24,587 nucleotides of DNA, taken from contig CAYPJU010000088.1 of assembly GCA_964411125.1 (NCBI GenBank), positions 1 through 24,587 of the forward strand, given 5' to 3'. Shown here piece by piece: positions 8,577 to 18,637 of the stretch (the stretch's first letter is position 1; each line of letters begins with the position of its first letter). The notes below the pieces were generated by a model. The model did not search any database, was not told the origin of the DNA, and worked only from the letters and a program-made list of their open reading frames with translations. This DNA is from JBFIHF01 sp964411125. GTDB lineage: Bacteria; Myxococcota_A; Bradymonadia; Bradymonadales; Bradymonadaceae. The position numbers and the translations under genes were made by a program.

Positions 8577-9032
8577 ATGGCCGCTCTTCGCCCGCAAATC
8601 CTCGCCTTCGCTCTCGTCGCTTTCGCGGTGGTCGGGTTGACTGCCGCCGACGCCTCTGCGCAGTTCCACGCGGGGGACCGCAGGCCCGACCTGATCACGT
8701 CGACGTCGACGTCGACGGTGGGTGCGCTGGTGGGGTCGGTGATGATCACGGTGCAGATTTTTCAACAGAGCAAAGCGACGACGATGCGACGATACCTCAG
8801 GGACAACGAGCCCGCGGTTCGGGCGGCCCTCGTCATCGGCGGAGACGCGGTAGTGCGCGACCTCGCCGATCTTCTCGGTGTCGGGGTCGATGATCATCGA
8901 GCCTTCGCGCGGCTCCTTCGGCGCGAGCGCCGAGCGATCACCCGGTTCGCTTACGAACGCGACGAGGTCGACGTCCTGCTCGTGCATCTTCGCACCGCCA
9001 TCGCGTTCGATCCGGCGCTGCGGCCGTCGTGA
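8577..9032 (+). CDS. Small secreted protein, possibly DUF3015-like, coupled to the DUF4105 gene
   Basis: This 151-residue protein begins at an ATG just after the kinase gene. It has a signal peptide (hydrophobic LAFALVAFAVVGL, residues 9-21) and an AxA cleavage site at ASA28/Q29. The mature part contains QQSKATTMRRYLRDN and a helical segment (VVRDLADLLGV). This arrangement is reminiscent of DUF3015 proteins, which I recall as neighbours of DUF4105 genes; the similarity is by eye and weak. Its stop codon overlaps the GTG start of the next gene (GTGA at 9029-9032), the usual sign of translational coupling and joint function. A TSTSTST run is encoded by a three-copy acgtcg microrepeat at 8697-8717. 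The in-frame extension upstream to 8460 lies inside the kinase gene and lacks a signal peptide, so I rejected it. Confidence 0.75.
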   Translation: MAALRPQILAFALVAFAVVGLTAADASAQFHAGDRRPDLITSTSTSTVGALVGSVMITVQIFQQSKATTMRRYLRDNEPAVRAALVIGGDAVVRDLADLLGVGVDDHRAFARLLRRERRAITRFAYERDEVDVLLVHLRTAIAFDPALRPS

Positions 9033-11770
9033 GCTCGAAGCTGCGCGTTGCGCTGTTCGTCGCCGTCGCCGCGCTTTCGACGGCCGCTTCGGCCCAGACG
9101 AAACCCGCCGACGAGGGCGTGCGGCGCGCGGCAGCACGTCTGGCGGAGGCGCATCCGATCCGCCTCGAGAGCGATGAGGACGTTTCCTGGAGCGTTGCGG
9201 AAATCGGAGCGCTCCACCGCGGCGCGGATGCCCTTCCCCCGGCGATGTTCGCGGCTCTCGAAGAACCGATCGTGCTTCGCCGTCGAAACCACAGTTGCCT
9301 CTTCGGGGTCGGTCGCGGGACGTCTGGGTGCCCTACCCGCGACCGTGATGGCGCGTTCCTGATTTACGACGTACCGCCGCTGCAAGGGGAGGGACCGGTC
9401 GAAACGTTGGCTCCCCTGAACGCGGCCCAGCGCACCGAGATTCAGCGTCGCCGCGCTGTAGTCCACGCCGTGATGCTCGCCTTCGACGAGCGGGTCGAAT
9501 GGTCCGAAGACGAGCGATGGCGGGGGATCAACGGGTGGAGGAGTCGCCGACAGGCAATGAACCGAGACCCGTGGGGCTACAGCCGCTACCTCGGTGCGCG
9601 TAGCCCCCGGCTCGATCTGGTCACCTTCGCCGAGGAGTGGTTCGTCCGTCCCGTCGACGTGGTGGAAGACCCGCGGAAACTTTCGCGCGACCAGTCGGTG
9701 GACTGCCAGGCGTTCACGAAGTCGCGGTGGTTCGCGCGACGGGTGGTGGAGCTCGATCCCACGTGGCATCCGCGGGCGCGTCCGGGGGATGGGCGTTGCC
9801 CCGCGTTCCACGAGTGGGCGCAGATCGGAGACATCGAGTCGATCGACATCCTGGTGGCGGCCGCGACGGCCGACCGCCCGGAGTCTCTGTACGGGCATCT
9901 TCTTCTGCACGTGCGCTACCGGTCGCGTAGCGAAGGCTTCGAGCCGGTCTATCAGTTCGGCGCCGTGACCGACACGAACGTCGATCCCCTGACCTATTTC
10001 TCGCGAGGATTGCTCGGCGGCTTCCTGTCAGTGATGGAGGTCGACTCCTTCCGCGGCGTAGACCGTGCGATCCTGCAGTACGAGCAGCGTGGCCTGCGCC
10101 GCTACGAGCTCGTGTTGAGCCCGACCCAGCGCCGAAACCTGATGGAGCGTATCTGGGAGTACGAGCGTCGCTACCGCTACCCGTACTACTTCTTCAGCAA
10201 CAACTGTGCGTCGTTTCTGATCGACCTGATCGGCCCGGCGCTCGAGCTGGATGTCCCCGCGCGCAGCCACTTCGTGGTGGCGCCCACCGACGTCCTGGAT
10301 TTCCTCGCCGACCTCGACAACGGGGAGCGTGGACCGCTGCTCCGAAAGCGTCCGGAGGTCGAATTCTCGAGCAGGGAAGTCGCCCAACGGGCGGTCGTAC
10401 AGCGCCGTGCGTCGCTCGACGAGCTGATCGAAACCCTGGGAGTCGACTCGGGGGTGCGACGGCAACTTCGGCGGCTCGACGGTGAGCTCGACGAGAAGGC
10501 TCCCGAGCGCCGCGAAGCGGCGTACGACCGCCTCCGAATTCTGCTGTCGAAAGTTCTGCAGGGGAGGGGGGAGGAAGCGGCGATGCGCGCGGTCGACTAC
10601 CTATACGAGGCGGTTCAGGTCGAGAAATACTTCGCCGAGGTGATGTTTTTCCGGACCCGAGCGATTCGGCTCGCGGCGACCCAGCGGGCGCCAAAGACCG
10701 CCGAGGAGCTCCTCGCCGAGAGGCGGGAGCTCTTCGCGACGGAGGATCCAGACGTGCGGTTCGAGAAGATCTCCGAACGAAATGCGGCGGTCGACCGCGC
10801 GCTGGACGCCGCCCCGACGAGGTCCTTCAGGCGCGGGGAGAGGGCAGAGTTGGAGTTGGCGCGTGCGACGGACGACGCCTACCGGGCCGCCCTCGACGCC
10901 GAGGCTCACCTGATCGATTCGTTCCTTCCGGAGTTCGACGGGATGGCGTATGTCGACGCGCGTCGCGAAGAGCTCGTCGCCGCGCAGGAACGGCGCGACG
11001 CGAGGGCCGTCGGCCCGAGCGGGAAGGGACGAATCGCCCTCGGCGGGGGCGCTGCATCCTCCGATCTCTCCTCCGCACACGGCTCGGTGTTCGCGTCCTA
11101 CTCTTTCATCTACGAACGCCTCGGCGAGCAGCGGCGGCGTGGCTTCCGAAGTGACATCGAGACTCGTGGCGTCGGGTTCGAGCTCTGGGTTCCGACGGTG
11201 GACGAGTTCTGGCTGAACGCCGACCTCGACGTCACGCTCTTCCGGTTCCTGTCGGTGGCGCAGAACTTCGGGGCGGTCCGCCGCGGGTTCTTCGACGTCT
11301 TCGGTTGGGGCGCCGACGTGCGTCTCGGGCACGACGGTCGACGCGGAATCACCTTCGACGGTGGCGCTGCGGGCGGGCTCCTGTGGCCCGTGTGGAAACA
11401 GGACCACTGGGCGAATCACCTCGTCGTGGGTCTGTGGGCGGACGCGCGGGTCCAGGCCACGGACATCGGTCGTGTTTCGCTGGTAGGGGGGGACGTTTTC
11501 GCGCGTCTGCTCGTCCATCTGGGTGGCGTCTACGCCAACTCGCTGCGGCTGGAAGTCGGTTCACGCCACTTCTTCGCCGTGGAGACCCCCGGCTGGGAGT
11601 TCGAGAATCGAGCGCGGCTCGCCACGGAACACGCGACCTTCTGGATTGGCCAGCACCCGCTCGTACTGAGCCCGTGGGTCCAGGTCGACTGGACGTCGCT
11701 CGATTACCGCGAGCTCGATCGCGACTTTCGCGGCGGGCGCGCGGGACTCTCGGTAGAGCTACCGCTGTGA
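9029..11770 (+). CDS. DUF4105 (Lnb N-terminal-type) protein with C-terminal beta-barrel
   Basis: The 913-residue protein starts with GTG inside the stop codon of its upstream neighbour and has a signal peptide (cleavage near ASA/QT, residues 20-24). Residues about 170-450 carry DUF4105 hallmarks: SLYGHLLLHVRY with His290, RRYELVLSPTQRRNLMERIW, and YYFFSNNCASFLIDLI with Cys393. His before Cys in this spacing resembles permuted papain/NlpC-type folds. The same domain is the periplasmic part of Lnb, the lipoprotein N-acylating enzyme of Bacteroides. Residues about 450-665 are charged and helical. From about 668 to the end there are alternating beta-rich strands with Gly, Tyr and Trp, and the chain ends in a hydrophobic strand (GLSVELPL), as in outer-membrane beta-barrels. 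Function is inferred, not shown. It could act on lipoprotein acyl chains, peptidoglycan or another envelope substrate. Confidence 0.85.
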   Translation: MSSKLRVALFVAVAALSTAASAQTKPADEGVRRAAARLAEAHPIRLESDEDVSWSVAEIGALHRGADALPPAMFAALEEPIVLRRRNHSCLFGVGRGTSGCPTRDRDGAFLIYDVPPLQGEGPVETLAPLNAAQRTEIQRRRAVVHAVMLAFDERVEWSEDERWRGINGWRSRRQAMNRDPWGYSRYLGARSPRLDLVTFAEEWFVRPVDVVEDPRKLSRDQSVDCQAFTKSRWFARRVVELDPTWHPRARPGDGRCPAFHEWAQIGDIESIDILVAAATADRPESLYGHLLLHVRYRSRSEGFEPVYQFGAVTDTNVDPLTYFSRGLLGGFLSVMEVDSFRGVDRAILQYEQRGLRRYELVLSPTQRRNLMERIWEYERRYRYPYYFFSNNCASFLIDLIGPALELDVPARSHFVVAPTDVLDFLADLDNGERGPLLRKRPEVEFSSREVAQRAVVQRRASLDELIETLGVDSGVRRQLRRLDGELDEKAPERREAAYDRLRILLSKVLQGRGEEAAMRAVDYLYEAVQVEKYFAEVMFFRTRAIRLAATQRAPKTAEELLAERRELFATEDPDVRFEKISERNAAVDRALDAAPTRSFRRGERAELELARATDDAYRAALDAEAHLIDSFLPEFDGMAYVDARREELVAAQERRDARAVGPSGKGRIALGGGAASSDLSSAHGSVFASYSFIYERLGEQRRRGFRSDIETRGVGFELWVPTVDEFWLNADLDVTLFRFLSVAQNFGAVRRGFFDVFGWGADVRLGHDGRRGITFDGGAAGGLLWPVWKQDHWANHLVVGLWADARVQATDIGRVSLVGGDVFARLLVHLGGVYANSLRLEVGSRHFFAVETPGWEFENRARLATEHATFWIGQHPLVLSPWVQVDWTSLDYRELDRDFRGGRAGLSVELPL

Positions 11771-11807
11771 GTGGACGCGTCGCCGGCACGGTGGAGCCAT
11801 CGTACGG

Positions 11808-12941
11808 CTAGTCGACGGGGACCAGCCGGCCGAGCTCGTTCGCGAACGACATCACGAACGAAACCTCTCCGTCTCGTTCGACGCTCCCGACGAGGCCGGT
11901 GAGGCGCTCTCCGCCGCCGATCGGGATCGGGTCGCCCAGGACGGCGCCGCAGCGCGTGTCGACGCGGTAGATCGCGTCCCGGTTGAAAGAACTTATCCAG
12001 AGAACGCCTCGATCGTCGATCGTGGCATCGTGGAGGGCGTCTCCGGCGACGTCGGAGAATGCGGTCGGCTCACCGACGAGCCTTCCCGCCGCAGCGTCGA
12101 CCTCGAAGACGACCGGTGCTGCGGCACTGACGAGATAGATCCGGTCGTCGACACGGAGAGGGCGGCCCGGCAGCCCGACTCGATCGTCGGCCCCCGAACG
12201 CGGCACTTCGATCGTCGTGACATCCGGCGCTTCGGGGACGGAGGTCTCTTCCCAGAGCTCGACAGCTCCGTCGGATCCCGCAACCGCGCCGCCTCCGTCG
12301 TCGAAACGATGCTCGCCGCTCGCGACGACGACGACGCGCTCGCCGAACGAAAACGAGGCGACGTCGAGATGTAGAGGATTTGGGGCGCCGATCGGACGAG
12401 TCGCGACGAGTTCGCGGGCTTCTCTGTCGATGATGGAGACGCTGCCCGGGCCGTAGTCGTTGACGCCTCGGTACTCGGTGTTTCCCACGTAGACGTAGCG
12501 GTCGGTGCCTGCGATGCCGGCGGGCTTTTCGAGCCGCGGGCCCCGAATCTCGGCCAGGACGTCCCCTGTCTCGCGATCGGCCACGGTGACGGTGTCGGCG
12601 ACGAAGTTCGTGATCCAGAGCTCGTCTTCGTACGCCCACACTTCCCAGGGACCGCGGTCGTTTCCGACGTCGACGAGCGTGCGAAGCTCGCCCGACTCGA
12701 GGTCGAGCTCGGAGACCGTGTTGGAGCCCGATTCGGTGATATAGGCAAAGTCGCCGAACCGTCGGATCGATTGGGCCGTGGCGCCCAGAACCCCGACACC
12801 GCGTTCGATCGCGAGCGGCCGGGCGGCGGGTCCAGCCTCACAGACCGGGCCGGCGGCGGGGATGTCACCGCCCGGGCCAGTGCCGCGTGTACAGCCGGCG
12901 AGCGCGACGGTGAGCAAGAGGATGGCGGCGGGTCGTTTCAC
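11808..12941 (-). CDS. Beta-propeller (YVTN/NHL-like) lipoprotein
   Basis: I chose the GTG at 12939-12941 as start, because it gives VKRPAAILLLTVALAGC, a typical lipoprotein signal with lipobox LAGC and Cys17; the product is 377 residues. The longer open frame to 13301 would run through the divergent gene and put the signal peptide inside the protein. The mature part contains repeated blade-like units of the form ‘AYITESGSNTVSELDLESG’, ‘LWITNFVADTVTVADRETG’ and ‘VYVGNTEYRGVNDYGPGS’, as in YVTN/NHL propellers. These fold into ring-shaped scaffolds that bind proteins or small ligands. No catalytic motif is evident. It is divergent from the arylsulfotransferase-family gene across 151 bp, which is itself a propeller-type protein, and convergent with the DUF4105 gene (37-nt gap). 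Confidence 0.85.
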   Translation of the reverse strand: MKRPAAILLLTVALAGCTRGTGPGGDIPAAGPVCEAGPAARPLAIERGVGVLGATAQSIRRFGDFAYITESGSNTVSELDLESGELRTLVDVGNDRGPWEVWAYEDELWITNFVADTVTVADRETGDVLAEIRGPRLEKPAGIAGTDRYVYVGNTEYRGVNDYGPGSVSIIDREARELVATRPIGAPNPLHLDVASFSFGERVVVVASGEHRFDDGGGAVAGSDGAVELWEETSVPEAPDVTTIEVPRSGADDRVGLPGRPLRVDDRIYLVSAAAPVVFEVDAAAGRLVGEPTAFSDVAGDALHDATIDDRGVLWISSFNRDAIYRVDTRCGAVLGDPIPIGGGERLTGLVGSVERDGEVSFVMSFANELGRLVPVD

Positions 12942-13092
12942 GGGGCAACTTTCGAGAGACCGCCCTCCGACGTCAAACGGAAAGATGTCGAGGTCACGTC
13001 TTCGCGCATCGTTCGAATCCGATCGCGCTCGTCGTCCATCGCCCCCGTGGGAACCCTCTGATAAACTTCGCCTCCAACGAGAGCGAGAGACC

Positions 13093-14553
13093 ATGGCGAA
13101 CGAAGAGACACCGCCCGAGTCGTCGTCGGAGCCTGGGGGAGCCACCGAACCAGCGACCCCGGCGCCGGTGAAGAAGTCGACCAAGAAGAAGACGGCCAGG
13201 AAGAAAAACCAGAAGAAAGAGGACCCGGCAGACGTCGCGCGGAGCCTGGCCGTTTTTTTCCTGACGTTCATCACCGGTTCGTTCGTGACTTTCGCCAACA
13301 CCTTTCCGTACGAACCCGTGCTGCGTGAGGCGTTCGAGTCGGCTCGCGATATGGTCCCCTACGTCTATTCGGCGTTTCCGGGGCTGCTCGACAACTCGGA
13401 GCTAAACTTCTGGGGCGTGCCCCGCACGAGCGAAGTGGGGGTGACCATCCACCAGAAGGACAAGGCGTTTCAGGGTTACACGCTCTACGGGTCGGGCCAT
13501 CACCGCGGCGCCTATCTCCTCGACATGGAAGGGAAGGTGGCCCACGAATGGGGGTTGGATTTCAAGGACGTCTGGCCCGACCCCAAACATGTGAAGAACT
13601 ATGAGGAGGAGCGCTTCGTCTACTGGAGGCGCGTCCACATGTTCCCCAACGGGGACCTTCTAGCGCAGTACTACGGCGCACAGGACACGCCGTACGGCTA
13701 CGGGCTCGTAAAGGTCGACAAAGATTCGAAGCTCATCTGGAAGTCCGACCTCAACGTTCACCACGATTTCGACGTCGCGCCCGACGGCTCGATCTGGAGC
13801 CTAGATCAGGCGTTCCGCGATCAGTCGACGAACCCCGTCGAAGGCGTGACGCATCTGAGCGTTCCGGTCTTCATCGAAGACTTCATCGTGAAGCTGAGCC
13901 CCGACGGCAAGCTCCTGAAGCGCATCAACGTCTACGACGCGCTGGTGAACTCCCCCTTTCGCCACGTGGCGACGCTCTCCAAGCCGGACTATCCGGAGGA
14001 TACCGACTGGGATCCGCTTCACACCAACGGTATCGCGGTGATCACGTCGGACTTTGCGTCGCACCACGATTTCGCCGAACCGGGGATGGTCATGTTCTCG
14101 ATGCGGCGCAACGACACGCTGGCGATCCTGGACCCCGAGACCGAGAAGGTGGTGTGGGCGAACCGCGGGTTTCACTCCCATCAGCACGACCCCGATCCGC
14201 TCCCGAACGGAAACGTCATGATCTACGACAACCGCGGGCACGGCGGTGTTGAAGGCATATCGCGGATTATCGAGTTCGACCCGGTGACCAACGCGATCGT
14301 CTGGATGTACACCGGGAGCGCGGAGGTGCCGTTCCAGAGCAAGATTCGCGGCAACCAACAGGTGTTGCCGAACGACAACGTACTGACTCACGAACACTCG
14401 CACGGCCGGATCCTCGAGGTGACGAGGGCCGGGGAGATAGTCTGGGAGTACCACAACCCGGTGCGCGAGGACGGGGCGATCGCCGGGGTCGGCAGCGTCA
14501 TGCGCTACGCCCCCGAATACGTGCAGTTCGACCTGGGCGGCCCCAGGAAGTGA
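13093..14553 (+). CDS. Membrane-anchored arylsulfotransferase (ASST) family protein
   Basis: The ATG at 13093 follows a purine-rich GAGCGAGAGA and gives 486 residues. The upstream frame extension to 12778 lies within the divergent lipoprotein gene and is rejected. Residues 27-42 are a Lys-rich cytoplasmic stretch, followed by one hydrophobic anchor (about 51-71), so the rest lies outside the inner membrane. The body shows the propeller repeats of arylsulfotransferase-like proteins: RRVHMFPNGDLLAQYYG, HHDFDVAPDGSIW, DPLHTNGIAVI, FHSHQHDPDPLPNGNVMIYDN (residues about 360-380) and NVLTHEHSHGRILEV (H433, H435, H437). Known ASST enzymes move a sulfate group from one phenol to another through a catalytic His. 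Which His would do this here is unclear, and many family members have no proven activity. The gene ends 3 nt from the convergent CAP-domain gene. Confidence 0.85.
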   Translation: MANEETPPESSSEPGGATEPATPAPVKKSTKKKTARKKNQKKEDPADVARSLAVFFLTFITGSFVTFANTFPYEPVLREAFESARDMVPYVYSAFPGLLDNSELNFWGVPRTSEVGVTIHQKDKAFQGYTLYGSGHHRGAYLLDMEGKVAHEWGLDFKDVWPDPKHVKNYEEERFVYWRRVHMFPNGDLLAQYYGAQDTPYGYGLVKVDKDSKLIWKSDLNVHHDFDVAPDGSIWSLDQAFRDQSTNPVEGVTHLSVPVFIEDFIVKLSPDGKLLKRINVYDALVNSPFRHVATLSKPDYPEDTDWDPLHTNGIAVITSDFASHHDFAEPGMVMFSMRRNDTLAILDPETEKVVWANRGFHSHQHDPDPLPNGNVMIYDNRGHGGVEGISRIIEFDPVTNAIVWMYTGSAEVPFQSKIRGNQQVLPNDNVLTHEHSHGRILEVTRAGEIVWEYHNPVREDGAIAGVGSVMRYAPEYVQFDLGGPRK

Positions 14554-14556
14554 CGC

Positions 14557-15273
14557 TCAGCGCGGGGTGATGAAGACAGCGGTGAAATAGAGACCGGTCG
14601 GGTCCCCGTTCGGGGTCACGCCGACGCCGGTGAGGAGATTCGAGCCGAGGATGTTCGCGCGGTGCCCTGAACTATCCATCCACGAATGATGGGCCGCGAG
14701 GACGGTCTGCGACGCGGCGAGGTTCTCGGCGAGGCCGGCGAACGAGATTCCACGGGCCTCGACCCGGTGCTGAGGGAGCTCTCCGTCGGGGTTCTCGTGC
14801 GAGAAGAACGAGCGCTCGACCATGTCGAGGTTGTGCTCGCGCCCGAGCCACACCATGCGGAGGTCGCACTCGAGTGGTGGCAGACCGCGTCCGAACCGTT
14901 CGCAGTTCATGAGGCGCCACGTCAGCGTCTCGAGGTCCGCGCCACAGCGTCCCGGTTGGTCGACGACGCGCTCGTCCCAACCCGAAGCTGGGACCTCTGC
15001 TTCCACCGTGTTTCCGAGATCGTCGGTGCGGACGTCCTCCAACACACAATACGCCTTCCCGTCGGTCGACTTGCCGGTCGCGCTGGACGGTCCGTCCGTT
15101 CCGTACAGGCGCAGCGCGTCGTCGGGGACCTCTTCGTCCCCGGAGGGGTCCGCCGTCGGGAGCGGGGATGACCCATCGCCACCTTCGCCCCCCTTGGGGC
15201 CGGGTGAATCGGGGGCCAGCCCGCCGCAGGCGGAGAGGATGAGGCCGAACAGGAGGATTGTCGTGGTTCGCAT
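14557..15273 (-). CDS. CAP/SCP-domain lipoprotein
   Basis: This 238-residue protein has a lipoprotein signal, MRTTTILLFGLILSACGG, with lipobox LSAC and Cys16, then a Gly/Asp/Pro linker (about 20-60). The C-terminal half is a CAP (SCP/PR-1) domain, shown by FFSHENPDG, then GISFAGLAENLAAS, then HHSWMDSSGHRANIL and LLTGVGV. These supply the conserved His/Glu cavity residues of the family. Bacterial CAP proteins are extracytoplasmic and mostly of unknown activity. Two extra Cys (around GRCGADLETL and LMNCERFG) probably form a disulfide. It follows the Cys-rich membrane gene by 62 nt on the same strand and may be co-transcribed with it. Confidence 0.9.
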   Translation of the reverse strand: MRTTTILLFGLILSACGGLAPDSPGPKGGEGGDGSSPLPTADPSGDEEVPDDALRLYGTDGPSSATGKSTDGKAYCVLEDVRTDDLGNTVEAEVPASGWDERVVDQPGRCGADLETLTWRLMNCERFGRGLPPLECDLRMVWLGREHNLDMVERSFFSHENPDGELPQHRVEARGISFAGLAENLAASQTVLAAHHSWMDSSGHRANILGSNLLTGVGVTPNGDPTGLYFTAVFITPR

Positions 15274-15293
15274 CGCGCCCAGTGTAGAGGTTT

Positions 15294-15319
15294 ACGCGAT
15301 CGCGTGCCACGCATCGTGG
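15294..15319. repeat. Two adjacent palindromes in the CAP-gene leader
   Basis: In the 62-nt gap before the CAP gene lie ACGCGATCGCGT (15294-15305), a perfect 12-bp palindrome, and CCACG-CAT-CGTGG (15307-15319), a 5-bp inverted repeat with a 3-nt loop. They could form hairpins in a readthrough transcript or bind a dimeric protein. No T-tract follows, so a terminator is unlikely. Confidence 0.4.
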
Positions 15320-15335
15320 GGACTACGAGGTGTGG

Positions 15336-16187
15336 TCAGCGTCGGGCGAGGAACTCGTCGACGTCACGGCTGCAGCGGACCAGCAGGTCCGAGCACTCTC
15401 GGTCCCAGGAGCGGTGTGCGCACGTCTCTTCCACGAAGGTGCACGCTTCGGCCCTCAAGTTAGGGAAGCCGCTGTTCATGAGCGGAAGGCAACTGTCGAG
15501 GTGTTCTCGGGAATCAGCGAGCGCGCACGCGCGCTGGAAGCGCTCGTAGGACTCCATGTAGGCCCCGCGCGACTCCAGTTCACGCCCTTCGCGTACGCAA
15601 GCACTGCGATTTCCGTCCTCGCACGAGACCCGCGGTGCGTTCCACGTGATGCTCGTGCACGCGCCCTCCGTCCCCGGACCCCCCAGGGCGCAGGCGCGTC
15701 GTCGCAGGAGGGTCGCGTCGGAGGAACCCCCGACGAAAGAGCGCCCGCTGTCGTAATGGTCGGCGAGGGCGGCACAGGCGGCACCCGAGCCATCGTCGCA
15801 CTCGATGTCGTGGACGACCCCCGCCGCAACGTCGACCAGCCCGGCGGCTTGCGCGAAATGCGCGACCCCGAACCCGGCGAGGACCGCGATCGCGAATCGC
15901 GTGAAGCGAAGGCTCGAGGTGGAAGCGAGGATCGCGCCGACGGCGCCCGCACCGATCACTGTGCAGAGTGCGAAAGCACCGACGCCGATTCCCCCGCGGT
16001 CCAGACCGTCTCCGAACGCCGCGAGAGCGTTGGTGAGAAACAGCCAGACCGAGGCCGAAAACGCGATCAGAAACCACCGGCGGCGGCGCTCGGGCCAGGG
16101 AGGTTGCACGTACGAATCCGAAGTCACGAGGGTGTAGTCACCTTCATCATGACGAAAACTTGGCGACGGATCCACGGTCCGCAACAC
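15336..16187 (-). CDS. Membrane protein with Cys-rich Sel1-like C-terminal region
   Basis: This 283-residue protein has three predicted membrane helices (about 38-58, 66-88 and 95-120) followed by a soluble, Cys-rich region. That region repeats the pattern C-x-DGSGAACAALADHYDSG, a variable stretch, then RRACALGG and so on, ending at a final Cys cluster (about 240-270). This is the spacing of Cys-containing Sel1-like (HcpA-type) helical repeats, although the copies are degenerate. Such repeats serve as protein-binding scaffolds with one disulfide per helix pair, which suggests the region is outside the cytoplasm. I cannot name a substrate or partner. The start is uncertain: GTG at 16187 is used, the following TTG is also possible, and neither has a strong Shine-Dalgarno. 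Confidence 0.75.
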   Translation of the reverse strand: MLRTVDPSPSFRHDEGDYTLVTSDSYVQPPWPERRRRWFLIAFSASVWLFLTNALAAFGDGLDRGGIGVGAFALCTVIGAGAVGAILASTSSLRFTRFAIAVLAGFGVAHFAQAAGLVDVAAGVVHDIECDDGSGAACAALADHYDSGRSFVGGSSDATLLRRRACALGGPGTEGACTSITWNAPRVSCEDGNRSACVREGRELESRGAYMESYERFQRACALADSREHLDSCLPLMNSGFPNLRAEACTFVEETCAHRSWDRECSDLLVRCSRDVDEFLARR

Positions 16188-16251
16188 GCTGCTTTGTGAC
16201 TGGTCAGCTTTCGGCGGGCGTTTACGTTGTGCCTCGATACGCAGTCAATGG

Positions 16252-16722
16252 ATGAGCCAAAAGATGAAAAAAATGAAATACGCGATGTACTTCGCCCTCT
16301 TCGTCGGAGGGGTCATCGCCTGCCAGGAAGAAGTCCCCGCCAACCCTCCGGAACCGACCGCCGTCCTCGGTGAGATGAGCGAGCGGGACCTCGAAGCCGT
16401 CAACATCGAAGTCGACACTCGTCTGCGAGAGCTCGACCTCGAGATCGAACGGATCGAAGGAGAATGGGACCCATCGAGCAACGAAGCGGTCACCGACCTG
16501 CACCGCGAAAATGTGAGGAACGTGCGGGCGCGCATGAACAAGCTGCAGGGTCAGCTCGACGCAATCGAGCCGCACGAAGACGCAGAGTTCGCTCGAGCGC
16601 GCAAGCGTGCGGAGTTCCTGCTCGAGAAATACGACGAGCGGGTAGACGTGCTGGAAGCAGCCATCGCTCGAGCTGGTGCGGCAGACGCTCAGGAGGAGAC
16701 TGAACTGCCCGGCACCCTCTGA
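16252..16722 (+). CDS. Small coiled-coil lipoprotein
   Basis: The product is 156 residues as drawn. A Lys-rich start, a hydrophobic stretch (YAMYFALFVGGVIAC) and Cys24 make a lipobox-type signal. Met5 (16264) is an equally plausible start, since neither has a clear Shine-Dalgarno. The mature protein is highly charged and helical from about 38 to 145 (for example RLRELDLEIERIEGEW and RKRAEFLLEKYDERVDVLE), with heptad-like hydrophobic spacing that predicts a coiled coil. No known family is recognised. A periplasmic spacer or adaptor anchored in a membrane would fit this shape. The gene is monocistronic and ends at a strong bidirectional terminator. Confidence 0.8.
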   Translation: MSQKMKKMKYAMYFALFVGGVIACQEEVPANPPEPTAVLGEMSERDLEAVNIEVDTRLRELDLEIERIEGEWDPSSNEAVTDLHRENVRNVRARMNKLQGQLDAIEPHEDAEFARARKRAEFLLEKYDERVDVLEAAIARAGAADAQEETELPGTL

Positions 16723-16775
16723 GGGCAGCCCGCGCTGCGCGAATCGCGCCGACCTGACGAATGGAAGAACCAGAG

Positions 16776-16805
16776 AAAAAGGGAGCTCGGAGGAGCTCCC
16801 TTTTT
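16776..16805. terminator. Strong bidirectional intrinsic terminator
   Basis: A perfect 13-bp stem (AAAAAGGGAGCTC paired with GAGCTCCCTTTTT) with a 4-nt GGAG loop lies between the convergent coiled-coil lipoprotein and rpoD genes. The A-tract on one side and T-tract on the other give a run of U after the hairpin in both directions, so it can end both transcripts. Confidence 0.93.
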
Positions 16806-16809
16806 CCGT

Positions 16810-16842
16810 GTCGGGTGGGCCGATTCAGTCGGGTGGGCCGAT

Positions 16843-16845
<3 letters not shown>
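16810..16845. repeat. 18-bp perfect tandem duplication at the rpoD 3' end
   Basis: The unit gtcgggtgggccgattca occurs at 16810-16827 and again at 16828-16845. The copy next to rpoD contains its stop codon (tca at 16843-16845), so the duplication repeats the stop and 15 nt beyond it. It looks like a recent slippage event in the spacer before the terminator. Confidence 0.95.
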
Positions 16846-18630
<1,785 letters not shown>

Positions 18631-18637
18631 CAAGACA

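Noticed and set aside
8697..8717. acgtcg microrepeat as a phase-variable element
   Set aside because: Only three and a half copies, in frame (TSTSTST); too short to claim variability.
12942..13301. Upstream extension of the propeller lipoprotein frame
   Set aside because: It would place the lipoprotein signal inside the protein and overlap the start of the divergent arylsulfotransferase-like gene.
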